From the NCBI RefSeq assembly GCF_001431295.2, contig NZ_LKAJ02000001.1:1240001-1304000 (forward strand): 64,000 nt of DNA, given 5' to 3'. The notes beneath the pieces were generated by a model. The model saw nothing but the letters and a program-made list of their open reading frames with translations. It made no database searches and was not told where the DNA came from. Both the position numbers and the translations under genes were made by a program. The stretch comes from Candidatus Berkiella aquae. Its GTDB lineage: Bacteria > Pseudomonadota > Gammaproteobacteria > Berkiellales > Berkiellaceae. Positions 1 through 9,081 of this stretch are shown here, in pieces (position 1 is the first letter of the stretch; every line of letters starts with the position of its first letter).

Positions 1-1215
1 TAATGCGGTTGGTAGCATTGTGACCGGGAAAGTGCGAAATTTTTCGTTTTTCGGCAAAGTGACCGAAATAGCATCATGATTAACCGTGATAGAGTGTTGG
101 GTGTTCTCAGCTGCAACATCGACGCTTGGCTCTGAAATGCTATCGATAATACGAATACCGCTGGAGGTTTTGGTTGCCATGCCCGTATAAAAACCACGAT
201 AGCCATGAACAACAAAATCAGTGTAACCAAGTGCCTGCATTGCATTTGCAAAACGGCCAATAACAGATTCATTTTGCACTTTTTCGATGATGGTGTTTTC
301 ATCATCGGCATCTGTTGCGTTGGTAAAAGCTGCATTACAAACATCAAAATAAAATTCTACAGGGTATTTAGGTTTTTGTAGCTTTTCTAATAATCCGGCA
401 TTTTCAGCGATACGCGTAAAATGCTCTGCAAATTGTTCAGGAGAAAAGCGTTTGTCTTGTGTCATGGAGCCAATTTTCTCAGCATTGCCATGGCCTGCAA
501 AATGAAATATGGCAGGATATTGTGTTTCAACAAGAATTTTACTGGCAAAATCTGCGAGTGTATGGCCTGTGTGAATTTGTTGGGTTAATGGATCGTCTGA
601 TTCATCGACTTTGCAACGTAAAAACAGTAGCTTGGGGCAGGGTTTTCCACCTTTTTTATTTTTAATATATTTTAAGGTAACATTGCTGCGTTCAAGTAAA
701 TCTAAATATTCTGCATCAATATCCTTTTCTGGATGATAGCTATCGTCAGCACCGGGATGTCTTCTGGGTAAATCAGGTAAACCGAGCGTCATCACGAATT
801 CATTCATCCGGGTTCCAGTCTTTGCATTAGAGCCTGATAGCTCTGCAAATTTTTTGATATTGTTATTTGCTTTGGCAGATAGTTTTTCTTTTTTATTAGC
901 AGTTATTTTTGCGGTATGAAGTATCGGTTGTGCATTGTTTATTGCTATATTTTCATGCGGTAGATTTTCTTTATTATTATCCAAGTCTTTTGCTTTTTGC
1001 ATTTCAATCGTATTGATTAATTGTTTCTTAATGAAATTAATCGTAAATGCGCTATTTAAATCACGTAAAATATGTTTTCTCAACATGAGTACGCGCACAC
1101 CAATTTTTGCATCTTTTTCAGTTATATCTGGTATTAAACTATTGATTTTTTCCAGCGCATCTTCAGCCGTAAAAAATGCATTTGAATGCTGTGTTACTGA
1201 TGAACCGGTTAACAT
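1..1215 (-). CDS. Caspase-fold (CHAT/C11-like) cysteine peptidase-like protein, partial
   Basis: The frame opens at ATG 1215, with AGAGGA about nine bases upstream, and runs off the left edge after 405 codons, so the C-terminus is missing. The first ~190 residues are not recognisable and look helical and charged. Two motifs then follow, each at the end of a hydrophobic strand: HFAGHG (second His = His242) and FYFDVCNAA (Cys293). A His-Gly motif followed about 50 residues later by a strand ending in Cys is the catalytic layout of clan CD caspase-fold peptidases; the HG and C-N-A/T context is most like CHAT domains. Between them is a helical segment (FSPEQFAEHF). There is no signal peptide or membrane segment, so it is probably cytosolic or exported by a specialised system. 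It is the only gene here reading toward the left edge from this promoter region. The family call rests on motifs only. Confidence 0.6.
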   Translation of the reverse strand, partial: MLTGSSVTQHSNAFFTAEDALEKINSLIPDITEKDAKIGVRVLMLRKHILRDLNSAFTINFIKKQLINTIEMQKAKDLDNNKENLPHENIAINNAQPILHTAKITANKKEKLSAKANNNIKKFAELSGSNAKTGTRMNEFVMTLGLPDLPRRHPGADDSYHPEKDIDAEYLDLLERSNVTLKYIKNKKGGKPCPKLLFLRCKVDESDDPLTQQIHTGHTLADFASKILVETQYPAIFHFAGHGNAEKIGSMTQDKRFSPEQFAEHFTRIAENAGLLEKLQKPKYPVEFYFDVCNAAFTNATDADDENTIIEKVQNESVIGRFANAMQALGYTDFVVHGYRGFYTGMATKTSSGIRIIDSISEPSVDVAAENTQHSITVNHDAISVTLPKNEKFRTFPVTMLPTAL

Positions 1216-1352
1216 TGTAGATATCCTCTTGCGACAAAAAGTTCGAAGTGTTTTATTAAACAAGAAGTAATAAAACTAACATATTAATTATCACAAAGAG
1301 TATGTTCATAATCAGTGGCAATTAACCAATTATCGTAATGCAAAGCATTTTA

Positions 1353-1387
1353 AATAAATGTTCTAACAATTTGTTAGAACATTTATT
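1353..1387. terminator. Perfect 17-bp inverted repeat after tamB
   Basis: Two 17-base arms (1353-1369 and 1371-1387) are perfect reverse complements around a single central base. The element lies 30 bases past the tamB stop and 138 bases before the start of the caspase-like gene. It could end tamB transcription, although the stem is AT-rich and no long T-run follows. With such a tight centre it could equally be an operator for the gene starting at 1215. Confidence 0.5.
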
Positions 1388-1416
1388 GTTTTAGCATAAA
1401 AGGAGGGAAAAGAAAT

Positions 1417-3873
1417 TTAATGACCTTCGAACGAAAGCAGTACGTCTGCGCTGCTTCCTTGGGTGCCGGTAGAAGCTTCTACCGTGACATTTTTACCCAA
1501 CATATAACGCAAGCCGAAGTTATTAGCAGAGTCAGCAATACCGAGGCTGTAATGTAAATAGAGGCGTTCTGAGAGCTGTTTGCCCAGAACGAATACGGTA
1601 TCTTCTAACGGACTACGCCCTGATTTCTTCGAACTTTTAGATTTTTTAGAAAATCCAAATTGATCGAGCTTAAGTTTATCAGCAAGATTAAGCTGCACAT
1701 CTTCGCGTTCATTACCCATAATATTCAGTAATTGTGAGGCTGCTTGTAATAGCAATTCACTTTGTGCTTCATTCATTTGACTTTGCGGACGACCAACCAC
1801 CAGATAGGAAATAATATCGGCATCGCTCATGGCAGGAACAGAATAAAATTCAATTTGGGGTGATTTTAAATTACCGACAAATTTAATACCCGCAATAATG
1901 GTTTGTTCCGTTTTCGCAGAAACGAGGCTCGAAGCAGGTTCAATTTTTCGTTGTGCCCGAATATCTAATAAGGGATCATTAATAGGGCCACCGGAAAAAA
2001 CAATTTGTCCATAATCAATATCAAATACTTTTCCATAAGAGCGGTATTTACCATTAATTAAGTTAATTTGACCCTTCGCATTGGGCATTTGCCCAGGTAA
2101 TTGGCGGATTAATAATTTACCTTTGGCGTGGGTTGTAAAGCCATGACCACTATACGAGATCTGGTTGCCTAAAATAATTTCGATATTGGTTGTCAATGCG
2201 GTAGCGAAACTGCGTTCAGCAAGCGGTTTTGCTTGCGGTTTCTGTGAAACAATCACCACATCGTCAGAGGTTGTTACCATATCTGGATTTTTCAGACTGC
2301 GAATTTCGGCTTGTGGGACTAAAATACTGCCTGATAGTAAAGGTTCACCATTTTTTAAGGTTAAGATTAAGTCAGGATTAGCGACAATATAATATTCAGG
2401 GGTATCGCTTAATAATAATTTCTCGCCTTTAAGATTTAAAGCAAAGTGTGGTTTGCCCTGGGCAAATTTACCTTCGCCATTGAGGGTAAATGGGCCACTG
2501 CCCCAGGTACCATTACCTGTCATTGATAATAAATGATTAGGTAATAAGGCAATATTAAGTTGTTGAATAACGGCTTTACTGCCCCAAGCAAAGTAGCGTA
2601 GCCGGATATCTTTCAGGGCAATGTCACCGGTGATTTGCGGTGAGCCTAAAGTACCAGCAACCGTTAAATTAATATTACACTTTGCACGCCATGGTTTTAA
2701 ATCGGGAATAAGGGGGGCTAGCGTTTTAATTTCTTTAACTTGGGATTGAATGGTTCCTGAAACAGCGTAGGGCTTTGCTTTGAGCGTTTTGAGCTGAATA
2801 GCTAATGGGTACTTGTTCCAGAGTAAAGCGTCTATGGATGCTTTTATGTATTTCTGATTCCAGTTCAGGGTTAAAATACCGTTAGTCGTCCCCATTTGTT
2901 GCCAACGTTCATGTTCTACAACAATTTCATTTAATTTGGCTATCCATTTTTGAGGTGTCAATTCGCCATAAAGAGCACTTTTGACGGGGTAGCCATCGAT
3001 TTTGGCATTAATAATTGCTTCATGTTTTGCCAAGGTGCCCTGTAATCGAAGCGATACATTTTCAAGTGGATAATGTCCCATTTGCATTTTGCTTGCATGA
3101 AGGCTCATATTCAGCTTGGTGGAAGGATGGTCGAGTTGTTGTTTTAAAAATAAAATGTGTCCCGTGCTTGATAATTCGCCGCTGAAATATCGTGCAAAAA
3201 AGGGATTTGAAGCCAAGTGTAAATTCCAATGGATATTGACGGTATTTGCTATCGTTGCATCGAAGGTACCTGCACTGCCTTGGTAATGAATTTCTTGAAA
3301 TAGGTTTTCATTGTCTGTATCGGTATTAAGCAATACCAGTTTATCAATGTGATGTTGCTCTGTTTCCCAGATAACAGAGCTATCTTCTAGCACTAAATGT
3401 CCCACTTTAAACGGAACCGGTAGTTTATGAAGTTCCGTTTTGACATCGGTGAGTGCAGATTCAATCGCTTGCGTATCAAGCGGCATTGCTTGAGATTCTA
3501 TTTTATTGGGTGTGGTTGCGGTGATAGTGATGGTTGCATTTTGCGCGATAATCTCTGAAATGGTTTTATGGTGTAGTAAATCAAGCCAATCCCAATGGGT
3601 TTCAAGCTGTTTCGCTGTTAAGGTGAAACGAGGCGTTTCAATAGAGAGATCTTCTAAGATGAGTGCAGTTGCCAAACTGCCTTTGATTTCTTTAAATTGA
3701 ATCTGATAAGGCGTGAGATCGGCAATCAGCTGTAATGCGACTTTGGTGCCGCAGGGCGTTAAGAAGCAATATACTACAAAAGCAAGCCCTGCAAATAATA
3801 AGGTGACAAAGAGCTTCACGATTTTTTTTAAAATCGAGAGAGGTTCAAGATGTCTAAATAATAATGATGCCAT
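1417..3873 (-). CDS. tamB: TamB, inner-membrane translocation and assembly module subunit
   Basis: TamB is anchored in the inner membrane, spans the periplasm as a long beta-rich groove, and works with TamA in outer-membrane assembly and lipid transfer. I start it at ATG 3873 (MASLLFRHLEP), preceded by GGTGAG six bases away; this gives 818 residues. An N-terminal hydrophobic anchor (about residues 14-33, IVKLFVTLLFAGLAFVVYCF) follows. The body consists of AsmA/TamB-like beta repeats (for example TLTAKQLETHWDWLDLL near the N-terminus). The C-terminal TamB (DUF490) domain contains YRSYGKVFDIDYGQIVFSG and ends in the family-typical short strand DVLLSFEGH. The protein is shorter than E. coli TamB (~1260 residues), as in many gammaproteobacteria. 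tamA lies directly upstream on the same strand. An upstream in-frame ATG at 3969 would add 32 residues translated through a palindromic repeat, which I reject as the start. Confidence 0.9.
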   Translation of the reverse strand: MASLLFRHLEPLSILKKIVKLFVTLLFAGLAFVVYCFLTPCGTKVALQLIADLTPYQIQFKEIKGSLATALILEDLSIETPRFTLTAKQLETHWDWLDLLHHKTISEIIAQNATITITATTPNKIESQAMPLDTQAIESALTDVKTELHKLPVPFKVGHLVLEDSSVIWETEQHHIDKLVLLNTDTDNENLFQEIHYQGSAGTFDATIANTVNIHWNLHLASNPFFARYFSGELSSTGHILFLKQQLDHPSTKLNMSLHASKMQMGHYPLENVSLRLQGTLAKHEAIINAKIDGYPVKSALYGELTPQKWIAKLNEIVVEHERWQQMGTTNGILTLNWNQKYIKASIDALLWNKYPLAIQLKTLKAKPYAVSGTIQSQVKEIKTLAPLIPDLKPWRAKCNINLTVAGTLGSPQITGDIALKDIRLRYFAWGSKAVIQQLNIALLPNHLLSMTGNGTWGSGPFTLNGEGKFAQGKPHFALNLKGEKLLLSDTPEYYIVANPDLILTLKNGEPLLSGSILVPQAEIRSLKNPDMVTTSDDVVIVSQKPQAKPLAERSFATALTTNIEIILGNQISYSGHGFTTHAKGKLLIRQLPGQMPNAKGQINLINGKYRSYGKVFDIDYGQIVFSGGPINDPLLDIRAQRKIEPASSLVSAKTEQTIIAGIKFVGNLKSPQIEFYSVPAMSDADIISYLVVGRPQSQMNEAQSELLLQAASQLLNIMGNEREDVQLNLADKLKLDQFGFSKKSKSSKKSGRSPLEDTVFVLGKQLSERLYLHYSLGIADSANNFGLRYMLGKNVTVEASTGTQGSSADVLLSFEGH

Positions 3874-3882
3874 TTGCTCACC

Positions 3883-3950
3883 AGGCGGACACAGAGGTCC
3901 GCCTCTACATAGGTCGTTGTTGGGTAGGGGCGGACCTCTGTGTCCGCCCT
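3883..3950. repeat. Palindromic REP-like element at the tamB start
   Basis: Two 20-base arms, 3884-3903 and 3929-3948, are exact reverse complements (core GGCGGAC...GTCCGCC). Each arm is itself a 7-bp hairpin with a six-base loop. The element sits ten bases upstream of the tamB start codon and is open in the tamB frame, giving a spurious N-terminal extension rich in Gly, Pro and Cys. GC content is far above the surroundings, so it is probably a dispersed intergenic repeat; a degenerate trace (GTAGGGGCG) occurs near 22973. Confidence 0.8.
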
Positions 3951-4067
3951 CTGTGTTTGGTATATGCAATTAATTTAGCTGACGAGTATTGTATCTGCTT
4001 AGTGGCTGATTGAACAGCTTTATGCTCTTTTGGTTTAAGTATTAGTTAAATAACTTATTTTTGATGA

Positions 4068-5816
4068 TTATATCTCAGGACCAAAAGAAGCATGAATACG
4101 CCAAGCTTCACTATCTTTATTAAGCGGTTTTGCAATGGCAAATTTGACGGGGCCTAAACGGGTTTGCCATTCGACCCCTACGCCTGTACCGACTTCAATT
4201 TGATCACCAAAATGGCGAAACGCATTACCCGCATCAATAAAGGCTAAAACGCCAAACGGCTTTTTAATCGTTTTAACCACTTCAAAGCTCACTATCCCTA
4301 AGTAAGCACCACCCACGGGTAAACGATTACCGTCTTTATCAATTTCATTGGGTAACGAGCGATAGCCATAACCACGAATGCTTAAATCACCGCCTGCGAA
4401 GAAACGCTGACTTAAAGGCAAACGCTCGCTATCATCGGGTAAAGTGAAACCAAGCTCTGTCCTGACTAATGCTTTTAAAGATTCATTGAAAGCATGTAAC
4501 CAGCGACATTGCAGATACGCTTGGAAAAAGCTGGTATCACTCACCAAGGCATCCACTGAACCGCGCAAATTAATCTCAATGCGTCGTCCACGAGTAGGGG
4601 CTGCGGCATTATCACGCTTTATTTGCGTAAAGGTGACACTGGGTAGAATGAGATTGGATTGAATGGGTTCATTCGTAATATAGGCAGTGTAACTTTCATG
4701 CAAATAAGCAATCGCTAATTTACGCTGCCAATTATTGATCTCACGAACTTGGGTAAAACCCGCTTCATAGAGTTGCGAGAGTTTTTCAGTATATTCCTCT
4801 TCAAAGTAACTGCCATGTATCGCAAAAGTGTCAGTAGCAGGTTGTTTGCCGGGAATAATATAATCGAGTTCAAATTTATCATACACTTCGGAAACGCGCG
4901 CTTCTGCGTTTAAACGATGCCCCATTGAATTTAAACGACGTCTGGTCCATGCGGCTTTACCACGAACCCCGGTGTCAGTGCCATAGCCTGCGCCTAATAA
5001 ATAGCGATTAGGTTTGGCATCTTTTAATTCAACTTGAATAGGTACCACATTGGAGTCAATCGTTGTTTGCGGCTTTACATTCACTTCAGAAAAATAGTCG
5101 CTTTGTGCTAAGCGACTTTGTAATTTCAACATTTTTTCAGGAGAATAAACATCGCCTGTTTGAAAGGGTAAATAGCGATTTAATAATTTTTCAGATAATA
5201 CTGTTTCATGATAATTAACGGGGCCAAAATAGTGCCGCTGTTTGGTATCCAATGTTAAATAGATATCACTACTGTGCGTATCCAGATTGACTTCAACTCG
5301 ATGGACACTAAAAGTGGCATCTAGGTAACCATTTTGAATAGAGGCAGACAGTAGCGCTTTTTTACCTTGTTCATATAGCGTATGGTCGAATATTTCCCCC
5401 TCATGTAAGGAGAATTCATTTTTAATTTCCTTTAGGCTGGGATCGGTGCTGCCTTCACCCACAACGCTAATCGTGATTTTTTGAATACGAACCGGCATAC
5501 CTAAATCAATGGTTATTGCAATGGCCTTTTGTGTTGCATTGGTGGTCAATGCGATTTTAGGAGAATAATAGCCAAAAGGTTGAATGGCTTTGGTAACTTC
5601 TTGAGTAACGCGTTCTTCATATTGTTGTATTTTTGCTTTGTCGTCTAATTCACTTTGCTCAGGCGTTAAGGTGAGATTGGCTCGAATGTTTTCTTCAATG
5701 GTTTTGCTGACGCCATTGATATGAATATTAAAATCCTCTTCTTTTTCTTTGGCTAAAAGCGAGCCAAACGAACTTAAACTACCTAAAAGTAGTAAGGTAC
5801 AAAGAGAATGACGCAT
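4068..5816 (-). CDS. tamA: TamA, outer-membrane Omp85-family protein
   Basis: TamA is the outer-membrane partner of TamB: periplasmic POTRA domains followed by a 16-strand Omp85 beta barrel. The start at ATG 5816 (MRHSLCTLLLLGSL) gives a normal signal peptide ending near LLAKEKEED. An in-frame TTG at 5834 lies inside the preceding ABC gene and adds six residues, so it is less likely. After the signal peptide come POTRA-like segments (about residues 30-250), then the barrel. The Omp85 signature LSQRFFAGGDLSIRGYGYRS (the conserved RGY of loop 6) is clear, and the protein ends in the strand AWRIHASFGPEI. Length (582) matches E. coli TamA (577). The start overlaps the neighbourhood of the ABC ATPase stop (5818), so translation is probably coupled. 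tamB follows after about 195 bases. Confidence 0.92.
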   Translation of the reverse strand: MRHSLCTLLLLGSLSSFGSLLAKEKEEDFNIHINGVSKTIEENIRANLTLTPEQSELDDKAKIQQYEERVTQEVTKAIQPFGYYSPKIALTTNATQKAIAITIDLGMPVRIQKITISVVGEGSTDPSLKEIKNEFSLHEGEIFDHTLYEQGKKALLSASIQNGYLDATFSVHRVEVNLDTHSSDIYLTLDTKQRHYFGPVNYHETVLSEKLLNRYLPFQTGDVYSPEKMLKLQSRLAQSDYFSEVNVKPQTTIDSNVVPIQVELKDAKPNRYLLGAGYGTDTGVRGKAAWTRRRLNSMGHRLNAEARVSEVYDKFELDYIIPGKQPATDTFAIHGSYFEEEYTEKLSQLYEAGFTQVREINNWQRKLAIAYLHESYTAYITNEPIQSNLILPSVTFTQIKRDNAAAPTRGRRIEINLRGSVDALVSDTSFFQAYLQCRWLHAFNESLKALVRTELGFTLPDDSERLPLSQRFFAGGDLSIRGYGYRSLPNEIDKDGNRLPVGGAYLGIVSFEVVKTIKKPFGVLAFIDAGNAFRHFGDQIEVGTGVGVEWQTRLGPVKFAIAKPLNKDSEAWRIHASFGPEI

Positions 5817-5817
5817 C

Positions 5818-7125
5818 CTAGCGTGGATTTTCAAGGCTTAAAATTCCTGAATCGTAATCATAAGCGAAAATTTCAGCATAACGTCCCCAGTCAATGATAA
5901 CAGTTAATACGCGTTCTGCTTCGGTTTCACTTAAATGTTCTTCCAATTCTCGTAAGAAATAGGTTTCTGACTCACGATGATTAGGGCGATTATCTAAGGT
6001 TTCACGAATATGCTTTGCAAGCGGAATATGCTTCTCAAGCTGTTTGGCAAAGAGTTTTTTGCGTTCCAAAATGGTTGCATCTGCAAATATTTTACCTTCG
6101 TCGGTTAGCGTAATATCCCCCTTGGAAACGGTGGCAAAATGAAGAATTTCTAAAGCTTCGGTTAAAGGAAATAAGCTATCCACCTCTAAATGTAAGCTTT
6201 CTGCCAGTAAAGGTAAGTCTACGCTGGCAGATTGTTCGTCTTCTGCCCACAGTGCATCGACTAAGCCTGTAAGCTCTGAAATGCCAGCATCGGGTAAACG
6301 ATAACCAAAATCGACTTTATGCACTTCATCAACCCGAACGCGTTTGCGTTCACTGGTGGTCATTAAGGTGTAAATATCATCGACTAATTTACGAAAATGC
6401 GGATCTTCAGAATCGCGGGGCAAAGGTGTGCTAACCGTTAATTCAGCACGAATACGCCCAGGATTACTTGCAAAAATGATGATTCTATCCGCCATCAACG
6501 CTGCTTCTTCAATGCTGTGGGTGACAAATAAAATGCCTTTGGTTCGAGTGCGTTTCGCAAGCCAAAGGTCAATTAAGTCGCTTCTTAAGTTTTCTGAGGT
6601 TAAGACATCTAATGCGGAAAAGGGCTCATCCATGAGAAGCACTTCAGGGTTGACCACTAAAGCACGCGCAAAACCAACGCGCTGGCGCATGCCCCCGGAT
6701 AACTCTTTGGGATAGGCTGATTCAAATCCATCTAAACCGATAGTATCAATGGCTTTTAATGCACGCCGCCGTCTTTCTTGGCGTTCAACGCCTAATGCTT
6801 CAAGGCCTAATTCTACATTCTGTAAAACGGTTAACCAGGGTAAGAGCGCAAAATTTTGAAATACCATGGCGATGCCTTGGACCGGCTCATGAACCACTTG
6901 ATCATGATAAAGCACTTGACCACCGGAAGGTTTTACAAGACCAGCAATAATGCGCAAAAGTGTTGATTTACCCGAACCCGATTTGCCAACTAAAGCAACG
7001 ATTTCGTTTTCATACATGGTAAAATCAACCGATTCTAATACGGTAAGTTCTTGCCCTTCACTTGAGCGAAAAGTCTTTTTCAGATCTTTAACAGTAAAAA
7101 TGATGTTTTTAGATGATTCACTCAT
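5818..7125 (-). CDS. ABC transporter ATPase, nitrate/sulfonate/bicarbonate (NitT/TauT) family
   Basis: Cytoplasmic ATPase that would power the permease encoded just upstream (7131-8870; 5-base gap). Walker A GKSGSGKST is at residues 47-55, the Q-loop Gln at 90, the signature LSGGM at 142-146, Walker B VLLMDEP at 162-168 and the H-loop in FVTHSIEEA near 205. This is the NtrC/SsuB/TauB type. Unlike those ~260-residue proteins, this one has a further ~150 residues (about 280-435). These match the AAA-associated C-terminal domain found on some members of the family and include FPLTEALEILHFA and an acidic HLSETEAERVLTVIIDWGRYAE segment. No substrate-binding protein is encoded nearby, so the substrate cannot be assigned. 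Confidence 0.88.
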   Translation of the reverse strand: MSESSKNIIFTVKDLKKTFRSSEGQELTVLESVDFTMYENEIVALVGKSGSGKSTLLRIIAGLVKPSGGQVLYHDQVVHEPVQGIAMVFQNFALLPWLTVLQNVELGLEALGVERQERRRRALKAIDTIGLDGFESAYPKELSGGMRQRVGFARALVVNPEVLLMDEPFSALDVLTSENLRSDLIDLWLAKRTRTKGILFVTHSIEEAALMADRIIIFASNPGRIRAELTVSTPLPRDSEDPHFRKLVDDIYTLMTTSERKRVRVDEVHKVDFGYRLPDAGISELTGLVDALWAEDEQSASVDLPLLAESLHLEVDSLFPLTEALEILHFATVSKGDITLTDEGKIFADATILERKKLFAKQLEKHIPLAKHIRETLDNRPNHRESETYFLRELEEHLSETEAERVLTVIIDWGRYAEIFAYDYDSGILSLENPR

Positions 7126-7130
7126 GATGA

Positions 7131-8870
7131 TTAACCCACTTGATATCTTTCTTCAGCAAAGTCATATAATTTTCGCCATACCAGACGATTAATGATCATG
7201 ACGTATAAGCACATAACGGCAATACCCAATCCTATACGAGCAAAATCACCGACAGCAGTATATTGTGTAATGTATCCACCGAGTCCGGTTGCATGTAACG
7301 TCTTGCCGCCCCAGGTAACAACATCGGCGACAACGCTTGCATTCCAACAACCGCCAGCCGCCGTCATGGCACCTGTGATGTAATAGGGCAAAATACCCGG
7401 CAAAATTAATTTACGCCACCATAGCCACCCTTTGACGCCATAATTTTGTGTCACCAGATGCAGTTCTTGCGGTAAGTTTGAAGTGCCTGCAATGACATTA
7501 AATAAAATGTACCACTGGGTGCCTAATATCATTAAAGGGGCGCTCCAGATGTTAACATTCAGATTATGGCTAACAATCATCATAAAGAGTACGGGATACA
7601 CTAAATTGGCTGGAAAGGCAGCTAAAAATTGAGCGATGGGTTGCATAATCTTTGCAACTTTGGGTTTGAGACCAATCCACACCCCAATGGGTACCCATAC
7701 CAGTGAGCAGAGCATAATCAAAATGGTAACTTTAAAAGCAGTAATCAGGCCCAGCCAACAAACATGTAAGACTTCACCCATGGTGAGCTTGGTATAAATG
7801 AAATGGCCGAGCATACCAATTGAACCTACAATACCAATAAATAAGAAGCTGTTCCAAAATGTCACGGCTGTCCAAGACAGCGCTTGACGCACACGAGGAG
7901 GCAAACGTTTGTTATGGGCTTTTTTGGGAAAAAAAGGTCCGGTTAATAGATCTCTTATTCTGGCAAGCAATTTCATGAGATGGTGAGTGATCTGGGCTCG
8001 CTGCAGTAGATTTAAAAACCAGGTTTCTGTTTCAGCATCAGGGTTATGCTCCATTTTAAATTTTTCTGACCAAGTGATGAGAGGTCGAAAGATTAATTGG
8101 TCATAAACCAAAATGACGATAAACATGGTCAAGATAACATAACTAATCGCAGCATAATCACTTTGCTGCGTGGCTTGCATAATGTAAGAGCCAATACCGG
8201 GTAGAGTAATATTTTGATTGTTTACTGAAATAGCTTCAGAAGCGACTACAAAGAACCAGCCTGCCGACAAGGACATCATGGTATTCCAAATTAAGCTGGG
8301 CGTTGCAAAGGGAACTTCAAGACGCCAGAAACGTTGCCAAGGGCTTAAATGAAACATATCCGCTGCTTCTTTGAGATCCTTAGGAATGGTGCGTAATGAT
8401 TGATAAAAAGAAAGTGCCATATTCCATACTTGTGAGGTAAAAATAGCAAAAATAGCAGCACATTCAGGCCCTAAGCGGCTACCTGGAAATAAGTAAATAA
8501 AGGAAAGTACTGTGATAGAAAGAAAACCTAAGATAGGCACAGATTGCATAATATCAATAAAGGGTAGAATAAACTTTTCAGCTCGGGCATTTTTCGCTGC
8601 GAGGGTGCCGACGGTGAAGGTAAATAACAGTGAGAAAAAAAGCGCAATACCCATTCGAATAATGGTGCTGATGGCATAGCCGGGTAGCATCTCGGGTGAA
8701 AGTGAAATGGTAATTTGTGTGCCGAGTGCATAGGGAAGCGTCATTTTCTGAGCGCCCCATATCAAGGAAGCAAACAAACCAAACAACAAGAGCAATATAG
8801 CAAGATCCCACTGGTTTAAAGGTAGGGTTATTTTGCTTTTTGGCTCACCATAGTGTGGTTTCGTTGGCAT
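7131..8870 (-). CDS. ABC transporter permease with two fused BPD_transp_1 domains
   Basis: Inner-membrane permease of the NitT/TauT class. Two copies of the binding-protein-dependent permease domain are joined in one 579-residue chain instead of forming a homodimer. The first covers about residues 45-280, with the ATPase-contact (EAA) loop around EAADMFHLSPWQRFWRLEVP. The second covers about 345-570, with its loop around LPQELHLVTQNYGVKGWLWW. A charged linker (about 285-340) joins them. The many hydrophobic segments (for example IRMGIALFFSLLFTFTVGTL) fit ten or more membrane helices. It precedes the ATPase by five bases. The start at ATG 8870 (MPTKPHYGEPKSK) has only a weak ribosome site. No periplasmic binding protein is visible, so the operon is incomplete or uses a distant receptor. 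Confidence 0.88.
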   Translation of the reverse strand: MPTKPHYGEPKSKITLPLNQWDLAILLLLFGLFASLIWGAQKMTLPYALGTQITISLSPEMLPGYAISTIIRMGIALFFSLLFTFTVGTLAAKNARAEKFILPFIDIMQSVPILGFLSITVLSFIYLFPGSRLGPECAAIFAIFTSQVWNMALSFYQSLRTIPKDLKEAADMFHLSPWQRFWRLEVPFATPSLIWNTMMSLSAGWFFVVASEAISVNNQNITLPGIGSYIMQATQQSDYAAISYVILTMFIVILVYDQLIFRPLITWSEKFKMEHNPDAETETWFLNLLQRAQITHHLMKLLARIRDLLTGPFFPKKAHNKRLPPRVRQALSWTAVTFWNSFLFIGIVGSIGMLGHFIYTKLTMGEVLHVCWLGLITAFKVTILIMLCSLVWVPIGVWIGLKPKVAKIMQPIAQFLAAFPANLVYPVLFMMIVSHNLNVNIWSAPLMILGTQWYILFNVIAGTSNLPQELHLVTQNYGVKGWLWWRKLILPGILPYYITGAMTAAGGCWNASVVADVVTWGGKTLHATGLGGYITQYTAVGDFARIGLGIAVMCLYVMIINRLVWRKLYDFAEERYQVG

Positions 8871-8934
8871 GTTTTATTCATCTAGTCGATTGTTCGTTGC
8901 TCCATTATAGGGGGGATGCAAGAACAAACAAACA

Positions 8935-8987
8935 CTCAATATACTCTTCGTAACCCAGTTTAAAGTTATCAAACTAGGTATATTGAG
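8935..8987. promoter_or_regulatory. Spaced inverted repeat between divergent permease and ubiC genes
   Basis: Ten-base arms at 8935-8944 (CTCAATATAC) and 8978-8987 are perfect reverse complements. Inside them a second imperfect pair (CCAGTTT / AAACTAGG) surrounds a short centre, so the whole 53 bases could fold as one long hairpin. The element sits between the divergent starts 8870 and 9082. It may be an operator or a small dispersed palindromic element; which is not decidable from one copy. Confidence 0.45.
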
Positions 8988-9081
8988 CTTTGGGGGGGAC
9001 TTTGTTAGCATCAACGACATCCATAAGCATATTAACATGATTGCTTAAATAAACTAACTTACTTACTGGATTGAGGAGCCT

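Noticed and set aside
3874-3969. Longer tamB start at ATG 3969
   Set aside because: The added residues are translated from the palindromic repeat, while ATG 3873 has its own GGTGAG ribosome site and begins the expected anchor region.
5817-5834. TTG start for tamA
   Set aside because: It lies inside the upstream gene and adds a charged stretch before a good signal peptide that starts at ATG 5816.
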